Shown in pieces: positions 34,679 through 43,528 of a DNA stretch of 64,000 nucleotides. Both the position numbers and the translations under genes were made by a program. Within the stretch, counting starts at the first letter, position 1; every line of letters begins with the position of its first letter. Origin of the DNA: Bacteroidota bacterium (GTDB lineage Bacteria > Bacteroidota > Bacteroidia > Chitinophagales > Chitinophagaceae); assembly GCA_023386555.1 (NCBI GenBank), contig JAEWJK010000004.1, positions 124,001 through 188,000 on the forward strand, in the 5' to 3' direction. The notes beneath the pieces were generated by a model. That model saw nothing but the letters and a program-made list of their open reading frames with translations, was not told the DNA's origin and searched no databases.

Positions 34679-35160
34679 TGGCTACACCAGGTAATACATC
34701 TTTACACAAAGGCATCCCAAACATTTCGGATGCCTTTGTTGTAATTGTTCGAACAGAATGGAACGATGAGATTGTTTCCAAACTGGAAAAAGGCTGCAGA
34801 AAAATCTTCAAAGCCCATAATATCAAGTTGAAAATTTTGAATGTTCCGGGAGCAGTTGAAATTCCTTTTGCAATAAAAACGTATGCTGAAAGCAAAGAAA
34901 AAAAAGCTGATGCATTTATTGCACTTGCCACTGTTATAAGAGGAGATACCCCTCATTTTGATTATGTATGCAAAGCTGTAACGGATGGTATTCTTTCGCT
35001 CAATATGGTGTTAGATGTGCCAACGATCTTTGGTGTGTTAACAGTTGAGAATGATCAGCAAGCCATCGATCGTGTTGGTGGAAAGCATGGGCATAAAGGA
35101 GAAGAAGCTGCCATCACTGCAATTAAAATGATTGCGTTGAATAGGAGCTTGAAAAGATAA
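34678..35160 (+). CDS. ribH: 6,7-dimethyl-8-ribityllumazine synthase
   Basis: 160 residues. It condenses the pyrimidinedione with dihydroxybutanone phosphate in riboflavin synthesis. Visible are VRTEWNDEIVSKL at the substrate pocket, NVPGAVEIPFAIK, and VIRGDTPHFDYVCKAV with the proton-acceptor His93; the C-terminal GVLTVENDQQAIDR is the family pattern. It should form the usual icosahedral or pentameric shell enzyme. Directly followed by repeat copy G. Confidence 0.94.
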   Translation: MATPGNTSLHKGIPNISDAFVVIVRTEWNDEIVSKLEKGCRKIFKAHNIKLKILNVPGAVEIPFAIKTYAESKEKKADAFIALATVIRGDTPHFDYVCKAVTDGILSLNMVLDVPTIFGVLTVENDQQAIDRVGGKHGHKGEEAAITAIKMIALNRSLKR

Positions 35161-35217
35161 TACCAGCTTTAGTTTTCTCATAGCATCGTCTGTTGCGTCG
35201 CAAGCACTTCATCGTTC
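35161..35217 (-). repeat. Interspersed repeat copy G
   Basis: Begins immediately after the ribH stop codon with the right end (TACCAGC on the plus strand). The minus strand carries GCGACGC (35195-35201) then AACAGACGATG. Left end is diverged. Confidence 0.75.
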
Positions 35218-35303
35218 ATATCTTTGTGCCATTCTAACCATCAGCTAAAATCTGTTCAATCAGCGTCATCCGTGTTCCAATCTTCTTTACATTGCATTCC
35301 AAT

Positions 35304-36023
35304 ATGAACGTATCTATTTTTATCCCCTGTTTCGTCGATCAGCTATATCCCCAGGTTGGTTTTAATATGGTGAAAGTATTAGAGAAAGCAGGATGTACGG
35401 TTTTCTATAATTCAAATCAAACCTGTTGCGGACAACCTGCATTTAATGCTGGGTTTTGGGGAGAATCGAGAGAAGTGTGTACAAAGTTCGTAAAAGATTT
35501 TGCGGAGGCAGATTACGTAGTTGCTCCCAGTGCAAGCTGTGTTGGTTTTGTAAGAAATTACTATCCAAAACTGATGGAAGATTCACCGGTGAACAATGAA
35601 GTGAAATTGTTGAAGGAAAAAACATTCGAGTTTGCAGAATTCATGATAAAAGTGTTGAAGATCGATGATGTTGGTGCTGAGTTCAATGCAAAGGTTACGT
35701 ATCATGATAGTTGTGCCGGATTGAGAGAAGTTGGAATTAAATCAGAACCACGACAACTGCTCAGCAAAGTAAAAGGACTTGAGTTGGTTGAAATGAATGA
35801 TGTAGAAACCTGTTGCGGCTTTGGTGGAACTTTCGCTGTAAAATTTGAATCTATCAGCATTGCAATGGCCGATCAGAAAGCAACCAATGCAAGTGATACA
35901 AAAGCAGAATACCTCATCAGCACTGATGTAAGTTGTTTAATGCATTTAGATGGTTACATAAAAAATGCAGGTTATCCATTAAAAACATTACACTTAGCTG
36001 ATGTCTTAGCCAGTGGATGGTAG
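35304..36023 (+). CDS. LutA/LldE-like Fe-S (CCG domain) protein
   Basis: 239 residues from the Met at 35304 (frame from 35292). Two CCG domains are clear: IFIPCFVDQLYPQ with TCCGQPAFNAG in the N-terminal half, and VTYHDSCAGLRE with TCCGFGGTF in the C-terminal half. This fold carries a [4Fe-4S] cluster in heterodisulfide reductase subunit B and in LutA, part of the LutABC L-lactate oxidation system. No lutB or lutC is adjacent. The membrane Fe-S protein at 58326 could be a partner; this is inference. Confidence 0.87.
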   Translation: MNVSIFIPCFVDQLYPQVGFNMVKVLEKAGCTVFYNSNQTCCGQPAFNAGFWGESREVCTKFVKDFAEADYVVAPSASCVGFVRNYYPKLMEDSPVNNEVKLLKEKTFEFAEFMIKVLKIDDVGAEFNAKVTYHDSCAGLREVGIKSEPRQLLSKVKGLELVEMNDVETCCGFGGTFAVKFESISIAMADQKATNASDTKAEYLISTDVSCLMHLDGYIKNAGYPLKTLHLADVLASGW

Positions 36024-36063
36024 AAATAACATCAGCGATCAGACATCATAAATCATACATCTT

Positions 36064-36477
36064 ATGTCTTATTGGCTTGTAAAATCAGAACCTTTTAAAT
36101 ATAGCTGGGATCAATTTGAAAACGATGGCCAAACCTTCTGGGATGGAGTAAGAAATTATGCTGCAAGAAACAACCTGAAGGCTATGAAAAAAGGTGACCA
36201 AGTTTTGTGGTATCACAGCAATGAAGGTTTGGAAATTGTTGGTATTGCAAAAGTGGTAAAAGAAGCTTACCAAGATCCTACAACTGACGAAGAAGCCTGG
36301 GTAGTTGTGGATCTGAAGCCTTTCAAAAAACTAAAGAAGCCTGTTAGTCTTGCACAGGTAAAGTCAGAAAAGCGTTTAAAAGATATGGCTTTGGTTAGAC
36401 TAGGACGATTATCTGTTCAGCCGGTTACAGATGATGAATGGAAAGTGGTGATGGAATTAGCAGAAACAAAAGCGTAA
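36064..36477 (+). CDS. EVE domain protein
   Basis: 137 residues forming a single EVE (PUA-like) domain: MSYWLVKSEPFKYSWDQ, then FWDGVRNYAARNNLKAM and GDQVLWYHSNEGLEIVGIA. The W.G.RN.AAR stretch forms the modified-base pocket in this fold. EVE domains bind modified bases in DNA or RNA, and free-standing bacterial copies are common and mostly uncharacterised. No restriction system is next to it. Confidence 0.9.
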   Translation: MSYWLVKSEPFKYSWDQFENDGQTFWDGVRNYAARNNLKAMKKGDQVLWYHSNEGLEIVGIAKVVKEAYQDPTTDEEAWVVVDLKPFKKLKKPVSLAQVKSEKRLKDMALVRLGRLSVQPVTDDEWKVVMELAETKA

Positions 36478-36576
36478 TTCATTTTAACAATCACTCACGG
36501 GTTACATTTCTTACTTCAAAGTATTCATTATTGCAGGCCTGCAAGTTTTAATTCATCACAATTAAAAACCTGCAAA

Positions 36577-36999
36577 ATGAAATCAAAGATCATCGTAGCA
36601 TGTATTGCTGCCGCACTCGTTATTACATTTATCTCATGCGATTGGTTCAAATCAAAAGATGAACCTACAGAGCAAGCTTTCAACATCGAAGGTCAGTGGA
36701 TCATCGATTCTATTGAGAACAAGAGTTCTGATTCAGCAAAGAACATAGGTATTTTCTTACTGGCATTGGCTTCAACAGAAGAGGAAAACATCGGTATTGA
36801 ATTTAAGAATGATAGCACTTATCATTTTATCAATGCATCAGATTCTATTCAGGGAAAATATTATTTGTCAGACGATGATAATAGCCTGTTTGTAAAGGAA
36901 GATTCAGTTACACATCAGCTTAATTTTCTATCAAAGAATGATTCTTCATTTATTGTAAGTTCAACGGATAGCCTGGTATATCATCTCAGGAAGAAATGA
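36577..36999 (+). CDS. Small lipoprotein, lipocalin-like
   Basis: 140 residues. Lipobox TFISC (C21). The remainder has the rhythm of a short beta-barrel: GQWIIDSIENKSS, IGIEFKNDSTYHFINASDSIQGKYYLSDDDNSLFVKED, SSFIVSSTDSLVYHLRKK. This G.W..d pattern is seen in small lipocalin-like lipoproteins of Bacteroidota. Exported and anchored; ligand unknown. Next gene is another lipoprotein, 65 nt away. Confidence 0.75.
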   Translation: MKSKIIVACIAAALVITFISCDWFKSKDEPTEQAFNIEGQWIIDSIENKSSDSAKNIGIFLLALASTEEENIGIEFKNDSTYHFINASDSIQGKYYLSDDDNSLFVKEDSVTHQLNFLSKNDSSFIVSSTDSLVYHLRKK

Positions 37000-37064
37000 T
37001 GCTGCATAACGGTTGCTCCCTTATGGAAATTGCCTTCTTTTAGTCTCTCATTAAAAAAATGACT

Positions 37065-37988
37065 ATGAAAAAAATTATGATGGTTATTTCAACCATAACA
37101 ATATTGTCGTGCAATAAAAATGCTGATCAAAGCATCCAGGATATGAATCTTACTGAAGTTGAATTCAACAAAGAAGATCAATACCAAATAAGTGATGAAG
37201 GAATAGTAACAGACAGCACACCAACACAGCAATCAGCACCGCCAAATATTGCAATTCCAAAATCTGACTGGACAAAGAAAATTATAAAGACGGCCAATGT
37301 AACATTAGAGTTAAACGATTACCACCTTTTCAATAATTCAGTTCATAATATATTACAGAATTACGGAGCCTATATATCTAATGAGCAACAAACACAAAGT
37401 GATGGAAAGATCAATAATCAGCTATCGATAAAAGTACCTGTTGATAGATTTGAAAACTTGATTGGTTATCTCACTGCAGAAAAGAAGAATAAAGTGCTTC
37501 AAAAAGAGATTGCTTCTTCAGATGTTACCGCAGAATACGTTGATACAAGGTCAAGAATTGAAACAAAAAAGCAATTAAGAGCCAAGTATTATGATCTGCT
37601 GAAAGATGCTAAGAAGATGGATGATGTATTACAGGTTCATGCTGAAATTAATTCCATTACAGAAGAGATTGAGGCTGCTTCAGGAAGAATGGAATACATT
37701 TCACACCAGGCTGTATATAGCACCATAAACCTTCAATACTTTCAGATCCTGGATGCTTCGAAGATCCATGATAATTCCCCATCGTTTTTTATTCAATTAA
37801 CTGAAGCTGTAAAAGGTGGAGCGTCATTAATTGGCAATATCATTATCACTATTGCATATTTATGGCCAATAATCGTTGTGGGTTTGATATTGTTTTTGAT
37901 CTTGAGGAGAAAGGGATTATTCAGAAATAGAATACTTCTGTCCAACAATGAACCAAAAGTACCAGAGTGCGACGCAAGCAAAGCTTAA
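37065..37988 (+). CDS. DUF4349 lipoprotein
   Basis: 307 residues from the second Met. Lipobox TILSC (C16). The DUF4349 region (about 65-270) has KIIKTANVTLELNDYHLF, LSIKVPVDRFENLIGYL, DVTAEYVDTRSRIETKKQLRAKYYDLL and a coiled coil, then a membrane helix (IIITIAYLWPIIVVGLILFLIL). Function unknown. The last ten or so codons (ending PECDASKA) lie within interspersed repeat copy H, so the C terminus may have been replaced by repeat sequence. Confidence 0.85.
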   Translation: MKKIMMVISTITILSCNKNADQSIQDMNLTEVEFNKEDQYQISDEGIVTDSTPTQQSAPPNIAIPKSDWTKKIIKTANVTLELNDYHLFNNSVHNILQNYGAYISNEQQTQSDGKINNQLSIKVPVDRFENLIGYLTAEKKNKVLQKEIASSDVTAEYVDTRSRIETKKQLRAKYYDLLKDAKKMDDVLQVHAEINSITEEIEAASGRMEYISHQAVYSTINLQYFQILDASKIHDNSPSFFIQLTEAVKGGASLIGNIIITIAYLWPIIVVGLILFLILRRKGLFRNRILLSNNEPKVPECDASKA

Positions 37989-38000
37989 TTGAAACGCTTA
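37959..38000 (+). repeat. Interspersed repeat copy H, overlapping a CDS end
   Basis: GTACCAGAGTGCGACGCAAG with GCGACGC at 37969-37975. It supplies the final codons and stop of the DUF4349 gene. The right end is not recognisable. Confidence 0.7.
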
Positions 38001-38036
38001 ACCGAAATCAAAAAAAATCTTCCCTACTTTTATTAA

Positions 38037-38726
38037 ATGACTAAAAAGAAACTTGTTGTTCTTACAGGTGCAGGCATTAGTGCTGAAAGCGGACTAAAAA
38101 CTTTCCGTGACAGTGATGGGCTTTGGGAAGGTTACGATGTTACGGAAGTTGCTACTCCGAGAGCCTGGCGAAAAGATCCAAAACTGGTACTTGATTTTTA
38201 TAATATGCGTCGAAAAAATGTTGCAGAAGCAGAACCGAATGCTGCACATACTGGGTTAGCACAGCTGGAAAAAGATTTTGATGTACATATTATCACGCAA
38301 AACATAGATAATCTGCATGAAAGAGCTGGCAGCACAAAAATACTTCACCTGCATGGCGAGATATTTAAAATGAGAAGTGAGGCTGATGAATCGTTGGTGT
38401 ATGATATTCGTGGTGATATTAATATTGGAGATACTGCAGATGATGGTGCACAGCTTCGTCCACACATTGTTTGGTTTGAAGAGCCGGTTCCGCTGATTGA
38501 AGAAGCGGCAAAAATCACAAGGACAGCAGATATTTTTGTAGTGATCGGAACTTCATTGGTGGTTTATCCTGCTGCAGGTTTAGTAAATTATGCACCGGTT
38601 GATTGTCCTAAATTCATCATTGATAAAAAAGTGCCTTACTCTTCGTTGTATAACTTAACGGTAATAAAAAAACCTGCCTCGGAAGGAGTGAAGGAGTTGA
38701 GAGATAAGTTGAAAGAGTTTATTTGA
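38037..38726 (+). CDS. cobB: Sir2-family NAD-dependent protein deacylase lacking zinc cysteines
   Basis: 229 residues. NAD-binding motifs are intact: VLTGAGISAESGLKTFRD (about 6-23) and TQNIDNLHERAG (about 82-93), and the catalytic His of LHLHGE (about 103). The segment that normally holds the four zinc Cys (HGEIFKMRSEADESLVYDIRG... to QLRPHIVWF) has none; the only Cys is near the C terminus (VDCPKF). Family members remove acyl groups from lysine with NAD. Zinc-free sirtuins are known in Bacteroidota and in some other groups, so it may still be active. Confidence 0.9.
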   Translation: MTKKKLVVLTGAGISAESGLKTFRDSDGLWEGYDVTEVATPRAWRKDPKLVLDFYNMRRKNVAEAEPNAAHTGLAQLEKDFDVHIITQNIDNLHERAGSTKILHLHGEIFKMRSEADESLVYDIRGDINIGDTADDGAQLRPHIVWFEEPVPLIEEAAKITRTADIFVVIGTSLVVYPAAGLVNYAPVDCPKFIIDKKVPYSSLYNLTVIKKPASEGVKELRDKLKEFI

Positions 38727-38772
38727 CCAGCTAAAGTATTCTATTCACCTTTTGTTGTGTCACTCACTTCGA
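38725..38772 (-). repeat. Interspersed repeat copy I
   Basis: The right end (GACCAGC on the plus strand) overlaps the sirtuin stop codon. The minus strand reads GAAGTGAGTGACACAAC with GTGACAC at 38757-38763. Confidence 0.75.
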
Positions 38773-38795
38773 CGTTCAGTATTTTATTCAGCTAT

Positions 38796-40298
38796 TCATA
38801 CTTCTTCATTAAAAACAATCCCATGTTTTTCCAATTCTTTCAACACCGGCTCATAAATAGCTGCTGAAATAGGAATATGCAAGCCTGTTAATTTAATCTT
38901 TTCATCTAATATCAATTTTGCTGCAATGCCTAAAGGCAGTCCAACAGTCTTTGCCATTGCTGTATGTAAAGCATTTTCACCTGTAACCTGCAAAGAACTT
39001 TTTATTAAGTGCTTTTGATCCTCTAAAGTGTATTCAATTTCATGTAACATCACAACAAGGTCTTTGTCTTCCGGTTGCAAAGCAAGTTTAGTTTCGAAAA
39101 TGAATTGCAACACATCTGCTGCACTACAAAGTCCTCTATTAATTACAGTTGTTTCATCATCCATTCCCAGGAAAAAAAGCTGTTTCATGCTCAGGTTGGC
39201 TTCGTGCATTTTTACAGCAACCGTTTCTGCAGCCTGGTCTTTTATATCATCAACTTCAACTGAATTCAATTCTCCTTTTTCATTCACCAGCATCACTTCA
39301 TCCGGTGCCTTGGCTCCTTGCTTTTCGGCCTGTTCTTCAGCTTCCATCAAAGCCATGAGTTTTTCCATCATATCTTTTGCATACGAAAGACGGCTCACTA
39401 ACATCTGGCTTAACCATTCACCAAAACCATATTTCTCAAAATGCTGACGAAAGAAATCTGCTAAAGTCATTCCATCGGTTTCATACATTTTTTCTTCATC
39501 CGTCAACATCAGGTCAATAATGTTTTTCCATCCAAAACAAAACTCTGGATGGCGAAGGGTTGTTCTAACGAATGTTGAAACTTCATGGAGATCATAAGTA
39601 TCAATATACTTCAAAGAATCCCTGTTAGGATAATAGGCATACACTGAATCCTCATCCACCTGTACAATCCTGTTCTGATCGAATAACTGTACATAACCAA
39701 GACTTACCACTTTATCATTTTCCCTGTACAAAGCACCAGTTTTTCCGGCAGTAACTACATTTCTTGCATTCCAGCTGATCTTATAGTGCCATGGATTGGT
39801 ATCACTTTCAGGTGCAACCAATCCACCACAATGCGATTTAAATGAAGTGATCGTTCCGCCTTTCTTTTTTATTTCATTGATCAACTGCATGGCACTCATA
39901 TGATCAATGCCTGGATCAAGTCCCATTTCACACAGAAACAATAACCCCTTTGCAGCTATCTCCTTTTCGAGAGCTTTTATCTTTTCATCCACATAACTGG
40001 CTGTAAGAAGATGTTTATTGAATTGCAAACAATCTACCGCAATTAAATAATGCAGGGCAGGAGGCATGAGTGATATTACAACATCGGCTTCCTGTATTAA
40101 TTGCTGCCGTTCATTTACATTCTCAATATTTACAGCAACAGGTTTAACTAAAGGATGATCTCCAACTTTGTCCTGAACCACTTTCAGATCAGCATCAGCA
40201 ACTGTGACTTTGCAAACAATTTCATTTGCCAGTTCTTTCAGATAATCGATCAATACGGTAGCCGATCTTCCTGCTCCAAACAGAACAATGTGTTTCAT
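38796..40298 (-). CDS. Saccharopine dehydrogenase-like oxidoreductase
   Basis: 500 residues. An N-terminal Rossmann domain (HIVLFGAGRSATVLIDYL, GAGR at 8-11) is followed by ADVVISLMPPALH, CEMGLDPGIDHMSA and a substrate domain with FKSHCGGLVAPESDTNPWHYKISWNARNV, the hallmark of the saccharopine dehydrogenase (glutamate-forming) group. A Glu/Lys-rich helix of about 60 residues (about 315-375) is inserted before the final Rossmann-closing helices, making the protein longer than the usual 390-450. It may act in lysine metabolism; no lysine gene is adjacent. The upstream 83-residue membrane protein is probably cotranscribed. Confidence 0.85.
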   Translation of the reverse strand: MKHIVLFGAGRSATVLIDYLKELANEIVCKVTVADADLKVVQDKVGDHPLVKPVAVNIENVNERQQLIQEADVVISLMPPALHYLIAVDCLQFNKHLLTASYVDEKIKALEKEIAAKGLLFLCEMGLDPGIDHMSAMQLINEIKKKGGTITSFKSHCGGLVAPESDTNPWHYKISWNARNVVTAGKTGALYRENDKVVSLGYVQLFDQNRIVQVDEDSVYAYYPNRDSLKYIDTYDLHEVSTFVRTTLRHPEFCFGWKNIIDLMLTDEEKMYETDGMTLADFFRQHFEKYGFGEWLSQMLVSRLSYAKDMMEKLMALMEAEEQAEKQGAKAPDEVMLVNEKGELNSVEVDDIKDQAAETVAVKMHEANLSMKQLFFLGMDDETTVINRGLCSAADVLQFIFETKLALQPEDKDLVVMLHEIEYTLEDQKHLIKSSLQVTGENALHTAMAKTVGLPLGIAAKLILDEKIKLTGLHIPISAAIYEPVLKELEKHGIVFNEEV

Positions 40299-40330
40299 TT
40301 GCCGAAGGTAAGAGATTCGCTATTAGAAGA

Positions 40331-40582
40331 TTATTTGATCGTATCAGTTTGTGATGCAGACGAATCAACAGGTAATTTCCAACTGATGGATTCACGTTCT
40401 AATGGTTGAGATACATAATCCTCTGAAGCCAATACTTTGGTAAGAGCAATGATGATAAAAATCACTGGGAAAGCTAAAAGAAGGGGAGCCAATAAATTAT
40501 GGCGTTTAGTGTTTATTTTTTCCGGGCTTGTGCCTGCTTGTCGGTTAGTTTCTTCATCATGAAAAGCATTGGGAGTTTTCAT
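40331..40582 (-). CDS. Small single-pass membrane protein
   Basis: 83 residues. A polar N terminus (about 1-28) is followed by one membrane helix (LLAPLLLAFPVIFIIIALT, about 30-48) and a polar C-terminal tail. No family recognised. It stands 32 nt upstream of the saccharopine dehydrogenase-like gene on the same strand, with no terminator between. The clean membrane-helix pattern and position favour a real gene. Confidence 0.55.
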   Translation of the reverse strand: MKTPNAFHDEETNRQAGTSPEKINTKRHNLLAPLLLAFPVIFIIIALTKVLASEDYVSQPLERESISWKLPVDSSASQTDTIK

Positions 40583-40730
40583 ACAATATTATTTAAGCTA
40601 TTGATTCATAAAATTCGTCTGATAAGCCACTGATTTCCCTGCTTAAAGGCTAATTCTATGCCTGAATTATTTGTGAAGAAATAAAGCAAAATATTATGGT
40701 TTCAAAAGCCGGTTTACGGGTGAAAAAAAT

Positions 40731-40738
40731 TAGCTTTG
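40731..40738 (+). promoter_or_regulatory. Predicted -7 element of gyrA
   Basis: TAGCTTTG matches TAnnTTTG exactly; no TTTG at the -33 position. It predicts a leader of about 75 nt to the gyrA start. Confidence 0.4.
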
Positions 40739-40816
40739 TCCACCTTATAAATGACTGTAGAACAAATCATTTTCTACTAAAATTACAGAAGACGAAAAGA
40801 GAAGGTTAAAACAAAT

Positions 40817-43522
40817 ATGGAAGAAACTTTATTACCCGAACAAACAGGAGATCACGATCGGATCATCAAAGTAAACATCGAGGAACAAATGAAGACAGCC
40901 TACATCGATTATTCGATGTCGGTTATCGTTGGTCGTGCACTTCCTGATGTAAGAGATGGATTAAAACCGGTACACCGTAGAATTCTTCATGCCATGAACG
41001 AAATAGGCATGGCTCACAACAAGGCTTATAAAAAATCAGCTCGTGTGGTAGGTGAGGTGCTTGGTAAATATCATCCTCATGGTGATTCATCTGTGTACGA
41101 TGCCATTGTTCGTATGGCCCAGGACTGGAGTATGAGATATACACTCATCGATGGACAGGGTAACTTCGGTAACCAGGATGGTGATAGTCCTGCAGCAATG
41201 CGTTATACCGAAACACGTTTACAGCGTTTAGCTGAAAGCATGCTCGAGGATATTGAAAAAGATACGGTAGATTTTCAACTGAACTTCGATGATACGCTGA
41301 AAGAGCCAATGGTGCTTCCTACAAGAATTCCACAGCTACTGGTAAACGGAAGTAGTGGTATTGCTGTAGGTATGGCTACGAACATGATGCCGCATAACCT
41401 TTCTGAGGTGGTGGATGGATGTGTGGCTTACATCGATAACAAAGAAATTAGCATCGAGGAGTTGATGGCTTTCATTAAAGCTCCGGATTTCCCTACAGGT
41501 GGTGTAATCTACGGTATGGAAGGTGTGAAGCAGGGAATGTTAACAGGCCGTGGAAGGGTAGTGGTTCGTGGAAAATGTCATGTAGAAACAAAAGCCAGTG
41601 GCAGAGAACAGATCATTATCACTGAAGTGCCTTACCAGGTTAACCGTGATACATTGACTGATAGAATCGGTCAGTTGGTGAATGAAAAAGCTATTGAAGG
41701 AATTGCACACGTTAACAACGAGAGTAATAAGAGAGAAGGAACCAGGATCGTTATTGATTTGAAACGTGATGCTGTTGCCCAAGTTATTATCAATCAACTT
41801 TTCAAATACACTGAATTACAGACAAGTTTTGGTATTAACAATGTGGCTTTAAGTAAAGGCCGTCCGAAGATACTGAACTTAAAAGATCTTATTTCTGAGT
41901 TTGTGGAATTCAGGATGGAAGTGGTAATTCGTCGTTCGAAATTTGAATTACGGAAAGCTGAAGAAAGAGCCCATATTTTAGAAGGATATTTAAAAGCATT
42001 GGATCATTTAGATGAAGTGATTGCTTTGATCCGAGCAAGCCGTACTCCTGAGGATGCAAAAATTGCATTGATGGAGAAGAGCCGTACAGAGAAATGGTAT
42101 CTGAACCCAACAATATTCGCCGATCTAACTGATGATCTTTACAAGCAGGAAGAGGGTCTTTCTGAAGAACAAACCAAAGCCATTCTTGAACTTCGTTTAC
42201 AGCGTTTAACAGGGATGGAAAGAGATAAGATCGTTGATGAGTTCAACAGCCTTATCGAAACTATCAGGAAGCTGAAAGAATTGTTGGGTAGTGAATTTTT
42301 AAGATACGAACTGATCAAAACCGAATTAGCTGAGATAAAAGCTAAGTTTGGTGATGCCCGTAAGAGTGAGATCCAGTACCTGGCAGATGAGATGAGGATC
42401 GAAGATCTTATTGAAGAAGAAGATGTTGTGATTACTATCTCACATTTAGGCTATATCAAAAGAACATCTGCTACCGAATATCGCCAACAAAAAAGAGGTG
42501 GAAGAGGAGCGATAGGCAGTAAAACCCGTGAAGAAGATTACGTAGAGCATCTTTTCGTAGCATCTACACACGATACCATGATGTTCTTCACCGAAAAAGG
42601 ACGTTGTTACTGGCTGAAGGTATATGAGATTCCGGAAGGTGAAAAAAGTGGAAAGGGCAGAGCCATCCAAAACCTTATTCAGATTCCACCGGATGATAAA
42701 GTAAGAGCGATCATTGATGTGAAGAACCTTGCTGACAAAGAATTTGTAACAAATCATTATATCGTTCTTTGCACCAAAAAAGGAATAATAAAGAAAACTT
42801 TACTGGAAGATTTCAGCCGTCCAAGGTCAAGTGGTGTAAATGCCATCACGATTGTTGAAGGTGATGAGTTACTGGAAGCAAAAATGACCGACGGAAATTG
42901 CCAGGTGATGTTAGCTGTGAAGTCTGGTAGAGCTATTCGTTTCCCGGAAGAAAAAGTTCGTCCGACAGGAAGAGGAGCAATTGGTGTTACCGGAATTGAG
43001 GTGGATGATGAGCATGATGAAGTGATCGGAATGATCTGTGTGGCAAAACAGGATGAATCAGCTTCTGTTTTGGTAGTAAGTGAAAAAGGATTTGGGAAAA
43101 GAACAGCTGTTGATGAATATCGCATCACTAATAGAGGTGGGAAAGGAGTAAAGACCATCAATGTAACTGAGAAAACCGGTAAGTTGATTGGCATCCTGGA
43201 TCCTTCTGAAAAAGATGATCTGATCATCACCTGTAAATCAGGTATCACTTTAAGAACACCGGTAGCTTCCATTAAAGAAGCCGGAAGAGCCACACAGGGA
43301 GTAAAGCTGATACGAATAGACGATGGTGATGAAATTGCAGCCATCTCAAGAATAGATGAGCAGGAGGTAGATGAAGTAGTTGAAGCAGTGGTAGATGGAA
43401 ATGCAGAAAACACTGAATCTGCAACTGTTGAAACATCAAATGAAATAAACGAAAATTCAACTCCGACTGATAACGGAGAAAACGATAGCAATAACAATTC
43501 TGAAACAGAAGAAAACCAATAA
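40817..43522 (+). CDS. gyrA: DNA gyrase subunit A
   Basis: 901 residues. The breakage-reunion domain has the catalytic Tyr130 in AAMRYTETRL and the quinolone-determining HPHGDSSVYDAIV (S91 and D95 matching E. coli S83 and D87, i.e. the susceptible type). The C-terminal wrapping domain starts near the GyrA box QQKRGGRGAIG (about 555-565) and shows six blades. A final tail of about 50 residues is acidic and Asn/Glu/Ser-rich. With GyrB it adds negative supercoils using ATP. The TPR gene begins 6 nt after the stop. Confidence 0.96.
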   Translation: MEETLLPEQTGDHDRIIKVNIEEQMKTAYIDYSMSVIVGRALPDVRDGLKPVHRRILHAMNEIGMAHNKAYKKSARVVGEVLGKYHPHGDSSVYDAIVRMAQDWSMRYTLIDGQGNFGNQDGDSPAAMRYTETRLQRLAESMLEDIEKDTVDFQLNFDDTLKEPMVLPTRIPQLLVNGSSGIAVGMATNMMPHNLSEVVDGCVAYIDNKEISIEELMAFIKAPDFPTGGVIYGMEGVKQGMLTGRGRVVVRGKCHVETKASGREQIIITEVPYQVNRDTLTDRIGQLVNEKAIEGIAHVNNESNKREGTRIVIDLKRDAVAQVIINQLFKYTELQTSFGINNVALSKGRPKILNLKDLISEFVEFRMEVVIRRSKFELRKAEERAHILEGYLKALDHLDEVIALIRASRTPEDAKIALMEKSRTEKWYLNPTIFADLTDDLYKQEEGLSEEQTKAILELRLQRLTGMERDKIVDEFNSLIETIRKLKELLGSEFLRYELIKTELAEIKAKFGDARKSEIQYLADEMRIEDLIEEEDVVITISHLGYIKRTSATEYRQQKRGGRGAIGSKTREEDYVEHLFVASTHDTMMFFTEKGRCYWLKVYEIPEGEKSGKGRAIQNLIQIPPDDKVRAIIDVKNLADKEFVTNHYIVLCTKKGIIKKTLLEDFSRPRSSGVNAITIVEGDELLEAKMTDGNCQVMLAVKSGRAIRFPEEKVRPTGRGAIGVTGIEVDDEHDEVIGMICVAKQDESASVLVVSEKGFGKRTAVDEYRITNRGGKGVKTINVTEKTGKLIGILDPSEKDDLIITCKSGITLRTPVASIKEAGRATQGVKLIRIDDGDEIAAISRIDEQEVDEVVEAVVDGNAENTESATVETSNEINENSTPTDNGENDSNNNSETEENQ

Positions 43523-43528
43523 GTTCAT

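Noticed and set aside
34377..34931. 184-codon minus-strand frame across the TPR gene and ribH
   Set aside because: Antisense to two certain genes; no family features.
39028..39447. 139-codon plus-strand frame inside the saccharopine dehydrogenase-like gene
   Set aside because: Ser/Cys-rich shadow of the opposite strand; the real gene has clear family motifs.
42757..43497. 246-codon open frame on the minus strand inside gyrA
   Set aside because: Fully antisense to the conserved gyrA C-terminal domain, with Ser/Thr/Pro-rich composition produced by the opposite strand of its codons; no recognisable domain and no start signals.
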